From Gnetum montanum (Eukaryota; Streptophyta; Gnetopsida; Gnetales; Gnetaceae), in assembly GCA_015680685.1 (NCBI GenBank), contig MNCI01028444.1, positions 354,497 to 418,496 of the forward strand: 64,000 nucleotides of DNA, in the 5' to 3' direction. Position 1 is the first letter of the stretch. The number at the start of each line of letters is the position of its first letter. Positions 1-10,713 of this stretch are shown here, in pieces. The translations under genes and the position numbers were made by a program. The notes under the pieces are model-generated. The model did not search any database, had not been told where the DNA came from, and worked only from the letters and a program-made list of their open reading frames with translations.

Positions 1-2
1 GA

Positions 3-2340
3 ATACTACTTCAAAATATTACTAGAATAGGCATTTAGGACCACGGTGTGGAATACATAATGGAGGATCATGACTACCAAGATTATCATCCAACTAAGGC
101 ACAACGTGCGTGGGACCGGCAATAGGTGAAATGCCATGAACACTTAAAAGGGAAACAGTTCAATAACCCTTTGTTCTTGTAGGACTTGCATGATGATGAG
201 GAACCTATTTTTTATGATTCCCATTTGGTCAAATCTCCTCTGATGCATTAGATCATCCAGTCCATCATCCAAAGTAAACAATCAAGTGACTGGGAGTACT
301 AGGATGATGAGGGATCACACAAGAAAGATCATGGCAAAGGGAAAGATGGACATGAAGATAGGGGTCATCATCAGAGTGGAGGAGGAGATCAACACTAGGG
401 TGGTGGCAGTTCTTCTCCTTCTTCTCCATCTTCTCGTTCCACCTTATCTTCACCAAGTTTTGACTTTGATCGCAATTGTAGTAGGAAGGATTGGGGTGAT
501 GGAGATTAAAAAGACTAACGAGATTGCAAGGACTAATGGGGATGATGTGAGGAACAGCATGACCAATCACACGGGTCTCACCATCAAGAAAGGAGAGGTA
601 GTCGAAATTGTCATAGACATCGTGGCCAGCAACAGGACTATGACTTGGATGAACCACTATTGGCTACTCGAAGCATGCTTAATATAGCTGAGGTGATTCA
701 AATACCCAGTAGGCACTTGAAAGATAGTCGGATCAAGTGCCTTGACATGAACAATATCCTCAAATTTGAAGGAGGATATAATTGTGATCCATAGACTTAC
801 TTGCAAGCATTCCATGATGCTTGCACTCTGCAGAACATAGACAATGATTGGAAAAAACTCAAGTTGTGCCCCCAAACACTCATCAAGGAAGTGGAAAGTT
901 GGTACCAATCTTTGGAGTTGGAATCAATTAGGAGATGGAGTACAATGCTAGAAATTTTCAATGATAAGTACCAAGCCTACTCCAGAGTGGCTAATCTGAG
1001 ATGGCAAATCCAAGGGTGAAAAAAGGATGGTCATGAACCCTTGGATGCAGCCATGGGCAAATATTACTCATTGTTACATCAATGGCCTGGTCATGGCTAC
1101 TCTCAGCGGGAATAGCTTTGCCATATCATAGATGGGCTTCGCTTTGAAACAAGAAAGACCCTTAGTGTTTACGCTTAGGGATGGCTATCTGAATTGAGGG
1201 TCCATTAGCTACAGTTCCTAATTGAGCAGGTGGCTAAAATAGAGGGTGAATTAAGGAAAAAAGAGAGTGTAGAAGAGTAGAATCAAGACCCTTCTGTCCG
1301 AAAGAGGAAAGTCTTATTTTGTGAAGAGGAGGAAGAATCACTGCTGGATGCAGCGGTGAACTGAAAAACCTTGCCCATACAAAAATTTACCTTTGAAATT
1401 TTGGCCAATGTTAACAAGATGTGGGATTCTTTGAATGAAAGGTTCTAAAGCATCTTGAAAATCGCAGAGGAATCCAAAGAGCGAAGTAATGAGCAAGATC
1501 AGCAAAGGAAAAGAGAAGTTGAATGTGCCTACCATAAGGGTAAGGGTAAAGTTGCTGTGGCAAAATAGGTTGTAGACTCTGACACAGAGGAGGATGATGG
1601 ATGTGACATATGCCAGTACGAACATCCTAAGGGGTGTTGCCTGGTGGTGTCACATCTACAAGAGTTTGGGGTGTATGCGCTGAATCCTCATTTGGAAAAA
1701 AGGAAAACACCTCGAAGATTGCCTTATCCACAAGGCAATCCTAGGTAGTTCCACCAGCAACAAGGATATTATCCAAGTGGAGCACCACTGCAATCCTATG
1801 AGTATTACTAGCAATGACAACATATACAATCATGAGGGATGCCACCTCTAAGGCAGTAGTACCCTTACTTGCAGCCAGATCCTTATGGGTACTACATTCA
1901 GCAACCCATCTCACCGTAGGACTCTTCTAGTCATGTGGAATTTCAAGCTCATTACCACCCCCTAGAATACTTTCGAACATAGTCTCCATCACCTAGGGGG
2001 AGAACCCACATCTATACTATCCTCCATAACCTTCTCCTTCCATCACTACTCATCAACCCCCCACTCAGCTACCTCCTGCTCCACCTATGCAGGAAGAGAT
2101 ACCACCACAGCCACAACAACGTAATGCCATGAGGGCTATTAACTTACAGCTGGCTTCTCAGCCGAGTGAACCAGAATCAAAGCCATAGAAATGCCCTTTC
2201 TTCTAGCCCAATAACCCAAACATACCCTCACATTCACCTGTGGTTAGTGCCTCTAAACCTTCAATTGCCTCCACCATTCAACCCTTTAAGCAACCTTCCA
2301 GCCAAACACCCTCCATAGTACAAACCGTCATGCTTACACA
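3..2340 (+). pseudogene. gag: E1 gag (capsid/nucleocapsid), broken
   Basis: One frame runs from base 3 to about 1995 interrupted only by stop codons, then continues after a one-base shift near 1995-2000 into pol. Visible order: N-terminal segment; a His/Asp/Arg/Gly-rich stretch with a Ser run (about 290-520); the retrotransposon gag core (about 690-1280, including ESWYQSLELESIRRW and GHEPLDAAMGKYY); an acidic patch (EEEEES); a zinc knuckle CDICQYEHPKGCC at 1602-1640; and a Gln/Pro/Tyr-rich tail. Gag forms the particle and binds element RNA. The same blocks occur in E3, E4 and E6, and more distantly in E2 and E7. The start codon is outside the window. Confidence 0.85.
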
Positions 2341-3090
2341 TGCTATGATAGATTGGATAAAGACAGGTCATCTCTCTTAGAAATTAACTGATCTGGGGAG
2401 TCCCCTTATATACCTGCAAGCGGTAGGAAATTAGCCATGCGAAGCTCTCTTGGATTCGAGGTTAGGTGTCAATTTGATTTCACACAATATGTACAAGACT
2501 TGAAACCTGCCCCCGATGAAGAAAAGAAACATCCAACTCGAGTTGGTAGACCAATCCATAATCGTACCCTTGGGATTGGTAGAAGATATCGTGACCACTG
2601 TTTGTGGGTGGACCTATCCTGTTGACTTCTTGATCATTCGGGTTGATAATTACAAGGGGAATTTCCAAATTATAATGGGAAGAGCCTAGCTCAGCATTGT
2701 GGATGCACGATTAGTACTCTAAGATCTTTCCCTTAAAATTTCAAAAGAAAATCCTTTTGGAAAGGTTGAGAAGAAGCATGTTCCATGCATCGGATGCAGT
2801 GACTTAGGGTGCAACTGTGTGTAGCAACTTTGGTCCACTAAGCAAACATCTATTCAAGCAGAAACACAAGTTCAACGATGCTTGTACGTAGCATCCATGA
2901 ATCAAGAAGGCATCCAGTGGCTGACCATTGACTCTAATAGTAGCACTTTATGCATGGAACCATCTGAGTGCCTTGTATGTGCCTATTTGAAAAGCATGGA
3001 TGAATTGGAAAAGGTCAATCAACAAGTCTTCGTTGTTGATGATAGTGATGATTTGGGAAAGCTACAGATCCCTAAAAGCTTTCGATAAGA
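2341..3090 (+). pseudogene. E1 protease region of pol, broken
   Basis: In frame with the gag tail. The aspartic-protease site reads ALLDSRLGVNLI (Asp codon at 2453), where family members usually have D-L/S-G-A-S. It is followed by the conserved block LELVDQSIIVPLGLVEDIV and by VDFLIIRVDNYKGNFQIIMGRA, typical of Athila-like retropepsins, in which a strand and the (I/L)-(M/L)-G-(K/R) turn follow the active site. Several stops interrupt it, three of them TAG/TGA where E4 has Trp or Gln. It would have cleaved the Gag-Pol precursor. The linker WLTIDSNSSTLCMEPSECL leads to RT. Confidence 0.75.
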
Positions 3091-4150
3091 GCCTTTGAAA
3101 CTGAAAACCTTATCGACCAATTTGGAATATGGATTCTTGCAGAATGGTAAGACGGTAATCATCAATGCCACTCTTGCTCATGAGCAAAAGAGAAAATTGT
3201 TGAAAATGGTAAACAAATGGATGGTTGCTTTTGCATGGTCATATCATGAATTGACAGGAGTTGACCCTAGGGTATGCCAACATTGGATCTATATTGATTC
3301 CTCAACAATGACAACAACAAAGACGGTTGAACCCCAAACTCAAGCAAGTTGTCAAGGATAAAATTGAACAATTGTTGAAAGTGGGGTTCATCTATTCTAT
3401 TACAGATAGCGAATGGGTCAGCCCACTCATTATTATGCCAAAGAAGGGTGGCATATGGAGGATCTATATAGATTTTCGACTACTAAACATGGGGACCTTC
3501 AAGGATCACTTTCCACTTCCGTTTGTGGATCAAGTGTTGGATACTATTGTAGGGAATTGTTATAGTGGCTATAACCAAATCCAAATTGCACTAGAAGACC
3601 AGGCCAAGACAACATTTACAAGTCACTAGGGGACTTTCGCATATAAGAAGATTCCCTTTGGTCTGTGTAATGTGCTTGCAACCTTCCAACGCCTTGTCCT
3701 TAGCATCTTTTAGCAATAGATTGGCAAAGGGGTAGAAGTCTTTATGGATGACTTCTCTACCTATGGAGAAACATTTAAACAAGCCTTGGACCACCTTGAG
3801 CAAGTTTTAAAAAGATGTGTGGAAACAAATTTATGGCTCAACTAGTAAAAGAGCCACTTGATGGTCCAAGAGGGCATTGTTTTGGGATATCGCATTTCAC
3901 AAGTAGGGATTGGTGTAGATCTTGAGAAAATCAAAATCATCCAAGGACTCACTAGTCAATCGAGTACTATAAAATATGTTCGATCATTCCTTGGCCACAC
4001 TAGTTATTATTGATGCTTCATTGAGAATTTCTCAAATATCACCAAACCGTTGGTGGAGCTAACAAAGAAAGACGCTTTGTTTGTTTGAACCAGGGAATGC
4101 GAATTCGCATTCCAAACACTCAAATAGAAACTCGTAGAAACTCCAATTCT
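3091..4150 (+). pseudogene. E1 reverse transcriptase domain, broken
   Basis: RT fingers and palm are recognisable: LKQVVKDKIEQLLKVGFIY near 3336, SEWVSPLIIMPKK, the motif IYIDFRLLNMGTFKDHFPLP, and the catalytic box VFMDDFSTYG with FMDDF at 3741-3755. Both box aspartates are present. A frameshift near 3320-3360 separates the linker from the RT core. Stops occur at GTFAYKKIPFG upstream and in the connection segment (FLGHTSYY*CFIENF). The thumb/connection runs to the RNase H domain. Confidence 0.85.
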
Positions 4151-4560
4151 ACGAGGACTCCACTAATCCAAAAATTTTCATATCATGACAGATGTGTCTA
4201 ATTATGCATTGGGAGCCATTCTTACACAGCTGGATGATCAAAGACGTCCATATTATATCCACTATGCAAGCCAAAGCATTGTGGGTGCTCAGCTCAACTA
4301 CACCACCATTGAAAAGGAATTAATGGCAATGGTGTTCATCTTGGAAAAATTTTGATACTATGTGCTCGAGTACAAGGTGTTTGTACATACTGACCATAGT
4401 GCCATTTAGTTCTTGATGAGCAAACCAACGATGAGTCCTTGTATCATACGGTGGCTTATGATCCTTTAGGAATTTGACCTTACTATGGTAGACAGGAAGG
4501 GAACTGAGAATGTGGTTGCTGACCACTTATCTCGGTTACGATGGGACAGTGTAGAGGAGG
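4151..4560 (+). pseudogene. E1 RNase H domain of pol, broken
   Basis: The four acidic positions of Ty3/gypsy RNase H can be read: FHIMTDVSNYALGAIL (first Asp), NYTTIEKELMAM (Glu), VFVHTDHSAI (Asp) and TENVVADHLSRL (last Asp). RNase H removes the RNA strand of the replication hybrid. It is interrupted by TGA/TAG stops in EKF*YYVLEYK and SAI*FLM, where E4 keeps Arg and Cys codons. Confidence 0.8.
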
Positions 4561-5905
4561 AGGAGCCCCTCGCCGATCAATTTCCAAATGAACTCCTCTT
4601 CACTAGAGAAATCGATAAGAAGATGTCCATAGGATCAACCTGGTTCAGCAACATCCTCACCTATCTCTCAACACAAGAATTAAAGAGTGGGATCATCAGA
4701 AGAAGCAGTAGTTTCTTTACAAGGCCAAGCACTTTATGGAAATCAACGAACACCTTTATAAGGTGTATGTGGATGGCTTGGTTCGATGGTGTGTCCCTGA
4801 TGTGGATACACTACATGCCCTCTAGGATGCTCATAAGGGACCTTGTGGGGGCCACTATGCTGGACAATGCACGACCATTAAGATCCTGCTTATGAGATAT
4901 TATTGGCCTACACTCTTTAGAGATGCATAATGGTTTGCCTGCTCTTTTGAACAATGTTAGAGAGATGGTGGGATGATAGCACAAATGGAGGGACCCCAAT
5001 AGTGGATCTAGCCACTAGAACCCTTTGATATTTGGAGCATCGACTTCATGGGTCTCATCACATCCATGTCCAATGAGAAGACATACATCATCATCGCTGT
5101 AGACTAGTGTACTAAGTGGGCAGAGGTAGCAACCGTCATCGACTATTTCTCAAACATAGCCACATGGTTTGTCCAACAGAAAATTTTGAACAGTTTGGTG
5201 TGCCATGTGCACTCATTTCAGACAACGAATCTCATTTCATGGGCACTACTTTTCATAAACTTATGCAACACTTGGAAGTCGAACATAAATTTACAACACC
5301 TTATCCCCCCCAAGCCAATGGGCAAGCTGAAGTCACAAATAGGGAGATTACAAAGATCCTAACTAGGACCATTAGCAAATATAGGAGGGATTGGAGCACA
5401 AAACTTAACAATGCCCTCTGGGCTTATCGCTCCTCATGGAAACTTCCTATAGGCTACTCTCCTTACGAGTTAGTGTATAGGAAATTACTAAAACTTCCAA
5501 TTTAGGTAGAACTTTGAACACTATTTATTGCTAGTGACTTGGGTCTTGACTTATCACTAGCACAATGAGAATGACTCATCAACTTGAATGTGCTAGATGT
5601 GAATCGACTAGTAGCCCTATCATCAAATGAGATACACAAGGCCGATAATCAAAAACATCATGATCTTAGGATTTGAAAGGTAAAATTTTAATGAGGAGAT
5701 GAGGTACTCTACTATAATCCCACACATGTACCACAACATACTAAGTTTCAAACACTATGGGAGGGACCTTATATTATTTCTGAAACCTTTTTTTCTGGGG
5801 CCGTGTTATACACAAACTTGAGGATCCCACGAAAACATAGTTAGTTAATATGCAACAATTGAAACCCTTGCACGAACTCCAACGAACCAGTGCCACTACC
5901 CTCAC
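4561..5905 (+). pseudogene. E1 integrase, broken
   Basis: An acidic linker (WDSVEEEEPLADQF) is followed by a HHCC zinc-binding module at about 4815-4955 (DAHKGPCGGHYAG, then paired Cys in FACSFEQC). The catalytic core has the first Asp in WSIDFMGL, the second in LISDNESHF and the Glu in ANGQAEVTNRE, so the D-D-E set is complete. A frameshift near 5195 splits the core; the second frame is open from 5116 to 5505. The C-terminal GPY/F-type domain is seen in TKFQTLWEGPYIISETF, and pol ends near 5900. Integrase inserts the cDNA into the host chromosome. Confidence 0.82.
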
Positions 5906-5952
5906 CTCACATAGCCAACCTCATTCCATTTTTTAGATCTCCTCCTCTCAAC

Positions 5953-5968
5953 TTAGTCGTGGGAGAGA
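5953..5968 (+). other. Polypurine-tract-like site just after pol (E1)
   Basis: TTAGTCGTGGGAGAGA closely resembles the 3' polypurine tract CAGTCGTGGGGGTA that primes plus-strand DNA next to the LTR. E6 (36911) and E4 (48471) have it at the same place, shortly after the end of integrase. A role as a second plus-strand primer is inference. Confidence 0.5.
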
Positions 5969-6618
5969 TCACCTTCCATGCTAACCAATTCTACTAGCTC
6001 CTTAGTTGTTTTTGCAAGTTTTTGTTTTACAACATTGTTCGTATGTTTGTCATTCTTGCTTACTTTTTGTTTCTTTCTTTATTTACTTATCTATTTGTTT
6101 GTTTGTTTATTTTTATATATACGTATGCATGTGCTTATCTTTCAGTTATTTTATACTTTTCATTAATAAGCTGTCTTATTGTCATAGGATGTACTAGTGT
6201 GGTTATTTCTTTTTGCGATGGGTTGCATGATATGGTCCACCTATTATATCTAGCTCCTGCCTTTGCATTGATGTTCTTGACAGTCACGTTGAACTCTCAT
6301 TTCATGTAATAGGCAGTGAGTCCACATCATCCATCCATCCACCCACTCCATGGTTTTCCTTCTTTTGGAAACATGCAATCCCTTTCAATTAACAACTTTA
6401 ATTAATTCATGACTTGCATAGTTTCCAGACTTGAGAAGGATCTAAAGGTTTGAATAGGGTATGACTTCAAGGGGAATGCAACATTCTTCATACTTTTCTA
6501 TTTCCTTACATGCAAGCATGTGTCCTCATGGACTTCTTACCACTTCATATCCTCTCCTAATCGGATTCAAAGCACACCCCTTGGCCAAATGCATATGAAA
6601 ATGCATGGGTCTTTGCAT

Positions 6619-6666
6619 GGTGTGGTTCCCAGAAAAAAACAAACACATGGGAATTCAAAGCACACC
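6619..6666 (+). other. Conserved hairpin with A-rich loop (E1)
   Basis: GGTGTG (6619-6624) can pair with CACACC (6661-6666), and TTCCCA (6626-6631) with TGGGAA (6648-6653), around a loop made mainly of A. E6 and E4 keep the pairing with changed bases (see findings). Function unknown. Confidence 0.5.
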
Positions 6667-7125
6667 CCTTAGATTGCCTCTCATGGGCTACAAGGACTAG
6701 TTATGAGACTTGCTTTGTCCCCTCTAACTTAGCCCCTTTTTCACTTCCTCTCGCTCACTCATGTTGGAGTGGTGGTTGTTTGTGGGAGCATTCTTGTGCC
6801 CTAAGGGGATGGACTAGTCTTCGAATGTTGATGCGATGTCGCTGAACATGGTTGGTTTTGGGTCTGGACTAAGGATGGATCCTCCCAGGTCACTTAATTA
6901 CACACTTCACATGGGATTTCATGTGACCAACATTAGGAATTCCATCTCACTTTCTCTTCTCTTCATCATTTTCTTCCCATTATTCACCTCATTGCCAGTT
7001 ATATGTCTTGAATGTTTATCATGTTCTGCTAGAACTTCTAATTCTTCGGCTGGTTCTCATGGATTTGGGTATTAAGTTATGGTCACCATTAATTAACTAT
7101 AGGGCCCACGAAATCTTGTGTTGAT

Positions 7126-7182
7126 GATATGCAAGGGCTACTAAGGCTACCGCTTGCTATGGGGAGGACCCACTTGCATATC
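7126..7182 (+). ncRNA. Three-helix junction RNA element (E1 copy)
   Basis: P1: GATATGCAAG (7126-7135) pairs perfectly with CTTGCATATC (7173-7182). Joiner of 8 nt. P2: 7144-7147 with 7152-7155, tetraloop TACC. Joiner GCTA. P3: TGGG (7160-7163) with CCCA (7169-7172), loop GAGGA. There is no unpaired base between P3 and P1. The architecture matches the copies in E2, E4, E6 and E7, with compensatory base changes. It is probably a structured region of the element transcript rather than a separate RNA gene. Its role is unknown. Confidence 0.65.
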
Positions 7183-7447
7183 CTTTGGTTCCGTTTGTTA
7201 CTCTCCTATCCCCTTGATATGGTTGGTTGATCATTTCTGTGCTAACCATCGCATAGCTCTTCACCTGCAAAGTTCCATCTTATGAAATTATCCTGTCTTT
7301 GACTCTTCTTCTGGTTACAATCTTTCTTCCTTTTTCACACATACTATTCTGTGGTCTCTACAACTTCAAATCACCCCCATGATTGTGCTCTAATTCACTA
7401 CTTTGGACTTTTTCTTTAATGGTTAACGTAGGTCAACATTGAAAGCA

Positions 7448-7543
7448 AAACTGCATCAACTAGGCCCTATATATGCATCCCCCTGCATTTACGCAACCTT
7501 GTATATGCGGCCCCGTCGACGCATGGCAAAAATCCTATATATA
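7448..7543 (+). promoter_or_regulatory. Internal promoter-like block ahead of ORF3 (E1)
   Basis: A run of short GC-containing words (GCATTTACGCA, GGCCCCGTCGACGCATGG) ends in TATATATA at 7536-7543. The layout mimics the U3 of this element's LTR, where similar words (GTTGATGTGACC, CATTAACGCAG) precede TATAAATA at 11153. The resemblance is looser than in E4 and E7. Use as a promoter is inferred from position and the TATA box. Confidence 0.45.
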
Positions 7544-7714
7544 CCCATGTTGTGCCTTTGAACTTTGTCCATTTGTACACATAACCAAGGGATTTTTTCC
7601 ATTTTTCTGCACCATGTCTTCTTTCCATGCACCCACTTTTCCTACCGCATGTCCTAATCTACCCTTCCTTTGTCTCTTTTGCAACTGGAGGTATGCTCTT
7701 CATTGTTGGGGTGG

Positions 7715-7748
7715 NNNNNNNNNNNNNNNNNNNNNNNNNNNNNNNNNN
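7715..7748. other. Assembly gap (34 N)
   Basis: Unknown bases inside the E1 spacer, about 230 bp before ORF3. They may hide the second polypurine-like site seen here in other copies. Confidence 0.99.
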
Positions 7749-7978
7749 ATACTTATCAAAGACTGAACACCTCTTAGGGGAGAAACAAGAAAAAGAAAAA
7801 ATAATACTATAAATTGCAACTCATGTCTTATTGTTTTTTCTAACTCCTCAACTATACTCTGGGGAACCTAATAGGATGCATGTGCCATTGTCATAGCTTG
7901 GTCAAAATGAGAAAGTGTATGATTGCCATTTTAAGCAACTTATATACATTTTAATTCATGGTTATGCTATGACTACAG

Positions 7979-10713
7979 ATGGCACCCAAATCGAGGCATC
8001 CAAGGGGAGAAGAACCATCCCAACCAAGGGAAAAGTGACCCAGAACAGGAAGAGAACAAGGGGCACGCTGTCTAGAGCATGCAGAGAGCTCACATACAAC
8101 TAGCCCCCTCTGTGAAGAACCTAACGTGGAATCTATTCATCAGATTTCTGAAATGGATGTTCTTGGTGAACAATCGCAAAGGGACAAGACTCCTATGGTA
8201 GCGCCATGGGTTGAGGTCACCTTGACCCAAGCTTGTATTGATGCCATCAAGTTGAGGGAGCTGCAACGAATGGTCCTTTAGGAGTTAAACTTCAAACTAT
8301 TTCTAGAGAATGCACCAGAGGAAGTCAAAACCCAATTGCAAAATTCTCCTATGTGGCCAATCATCATCTGAACGAATTGGCAACTGAGGTCTAGAGTAAG
8401 AATAAAAGACATTTATGTCTCTTACTTTGCTAAAGCAATTGCACAAGCTTTGGGGTTGCCGGAGATTGGAGTTAACGTGGCAGAGATTCCAAAACAAGCA
8501 GACCCCAAGGTAAAAGGGGAGTGGATTAGTCGATGCTATGGGGTAGAATGCAAGGAGTTTGGCATCCTAACCACTGCAGAGAGGGTTTATTCAAAAATCA
8601 CATCTTACCACTTAAATCCAACGGTAAGACCCAACAAGATCATTTCCTACTTTACTCGTGCATGTGTCACTCTAAGCAGAAAGTTCCCGATTAACCTTCC
8701 ACAGTTATTTTTCCTAGAGATTAAGAAGAGATTTACTGAAAATGAACATGGAAGGTGAGCTCTACCCTTTCCTTGCCTAATCAAAAATTGTGCAAATGGG
8801 CAGGGATAGCACAATATGCCAATGACACCCTTCTTCAAGCCCCAATTACCTCATGGTGGGAGATGATGAAGGAAAAGACTCCAGCCACAACACAACCTAA
8901 GGAAGAGCAGCAACCACTTCCACCGCTTGCGCAAGCAACAAGGTTAGACTCGCAGACAATTGCAGAACACATACGCGAGATTCGACAATTGCTCTTGAGC
9001 CAACAAGAGTGATTAGTAGGAACTGGTGGAGGAGAAGACCCTTCAGTTTATTGCCCTGCGATGAGCCATCTTGAGCAAGTGGCTTGATCAGTGAGTTTGC
9101 TAGAGAAAGTAGGGTCGATGTTTTTTGTCGTCCAAGGACAAGTGCTTACTAGAACTAATCCCAGTGTCTAAGAAGTAACGGTGTCCACCCAATAGTTATT
9201 TCTTGAAATTTGAAGAAATGCTGCTACTTTTTGGATGTGCTTGGAGGATGGAGAGGGGGCAACTATCCTAATAATGCAACACTAGGGACAAGAAGTTATG
9301 GTTGAAGTGGTTGCTGACACAATTGCTACGATACTTAATGCACCTATGGCATGTGTACTAGATGTACATGGACTTGAAGATGTATAGAGATCTGCAAGGA
9401 CTTCATGTAGCAGAATCAATGCATCCCAACATGAAGAGTTGTTGGATTGACTAGTAGGAACCAGGCAACTGCTTCCATATGTCTTTGATCTTCCGAACAA
9501 CATTACTACGACCCATTCGGAGCTGCTTTCAGCAAGGGGCAAGTGCCTCATCTTGGAGGGGTAAATTGAAGTGGCACAAGTGGATCATCAATGCTTAGCT
9601 ATGGAAGTTGCCCAATTAAGGGCCCAACTTGCTAATCCAGCTCTCCTCAATCGTGAACTCACCAAGGATTAAGGTTTTCAACAACTTCAAAGAAAACTTC
9701 AGAAGGTTGAGGGTGAGTGAGAGTCAGCAATCTTTAACAAGTCCTTAATAGACGCTCATGCTTACCATCTAGAAAAAGACTTGGAAGAGGTTCGCTAGGA
9801 GAATGTTAGGTTGATTGCAGAAGTTCATCGCCTGCGCAATGTTGGTGTTGAGAATCAACACATGAAAGACTTCATCCATCAATAGTAGGAGGAGTTAGCT
9901 AGGGTAAACACTAATGTGAGGAGATTGGCAACTAAAAATTGTAATCTGTCTATGGAGGAAGTTCAAGCCTTGCAAAAAAAATCAACAATTAAAATCACTG
10001 CTTGGAAAAATGAGGCCCTTAAGTTTGAACGAGTTAAAAATCACTATAGGGACTAAGTGGGATTGCAAAAAGAAGTAAATGAAAAAGAGATTCAAGTCAC
10101 AAAGGCTAAGATGAGCCAAGCACTACAACAGCTTCGGGAAGGAGGTGAGGTGTGGTAGCCCATCTTCGATGGCTTGAACACCTACAACCAGGCTGAGATC
10201 TGCCTCAAGGAACTGCAAATTGAAGAAATGATAGAATACATGGACTTAGCCAATCTCTGTTATGCAAACCCAACAATGCTAACAACTAGAAGGCCATAGT
10301 TAGACTTGGAGAAACAAGTGGCCACCTCATATTCTTTATACGAGGGCGAGTTCCAAGTGCATAAAGAGACAAAGCAAAAGCCAGAAATAGCCAACGCAGA
10401 AGTCAAAGTTTTTTGCACTCATTTTGAAGGACAATGTGCAATTGCAGAGAACTTGGCCTGATGAATGAACGACTACTAGTAGCTACAAACATTGATCCAA
10501 GTGTTTGACATCAAACGAAAAAAATTCACTGCTTGGTTTGTCAATTTGAAGAAACTCTTTCCTGCACTTCTATGTCCTTGGGATGTTTCTATTTTGGCAC
10601 ACATTGGTGAACCTGCTTGGATAGTGAACGATCCCAAAAGGAAAGAAGATAACATGAGGGCATTATTGGAGGTTTTTCAATTACCTCCAAAAGTTGCAGC
10701 TGCTGTAAGGTAA
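7979..10713 (+). pseudogene. E1 ORF3: env-position protein with globular head and long coiled coil
   Basis: The start is ATGGCACCCAAA directly after CAG, matching ATGGC(C/A)CC starts in E2, E4 and E7. The N-terminal 25 codons are basic and polar. A globular part (about 8170-8900) contains AIAQALGLPEIGVN, RVYSKITSYHLNPT and PCLIxKLCKWAGI. This resembles the plant 'putative transposon protein' type found after pol in Athila-like elements (family attribution from memory). A tail rich in heptad-like Glu/Lys/Leu (about 9560-10160: AKMSQALQQL, LQKEVNEKEIQ) looks like a coiled coil. The end reads QLPPKVAAAVR. No signal peptide or membrane segment is visible. About ten stops and at least one frameshift (near 8757) break it. 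Confidence 0.7.

Larger units (their letters stand above)
5906..7978 (+). other. E1 non-coding spacer between pol and ORF3
   Basis: There is no convincing coding sequence: stops occur in all frames and the first half is T-rich. The spacer is alignable by eye with those of E2, E4, E6 and E7 through shared blocks (GGTATGACTTCAAGGGG near 6458, AGCACACCCCTTAGA near 6659, the three-helix block at 7126-7182). It carries a polypurine-like site, an A-rich-loop hairpin, the junction RNA, an internal TATA box and an assembly gap, each listed separately. Short ORFs here (for example near 6836 and 7473) have no counterpart in sister copies. Confidence 0.8.

Noticed and set aside
3-5905. UAR read as Gln (ciliate-like code), because many stops sit at Gln positions
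   Set aside because: Sister copies have CAG or CAA at the same sites, TGA and TAG also fall on Trp and Arg sites, and frameshifts and plant-type LTR signals are present. Decay explains it.
5978-6309. Small hydrophobic protein frames in the T-rich part of the E1 spacer
   Set aside because: Phe/Leu-rich translation of T-rich DNA, not conserved in E4 or E6.
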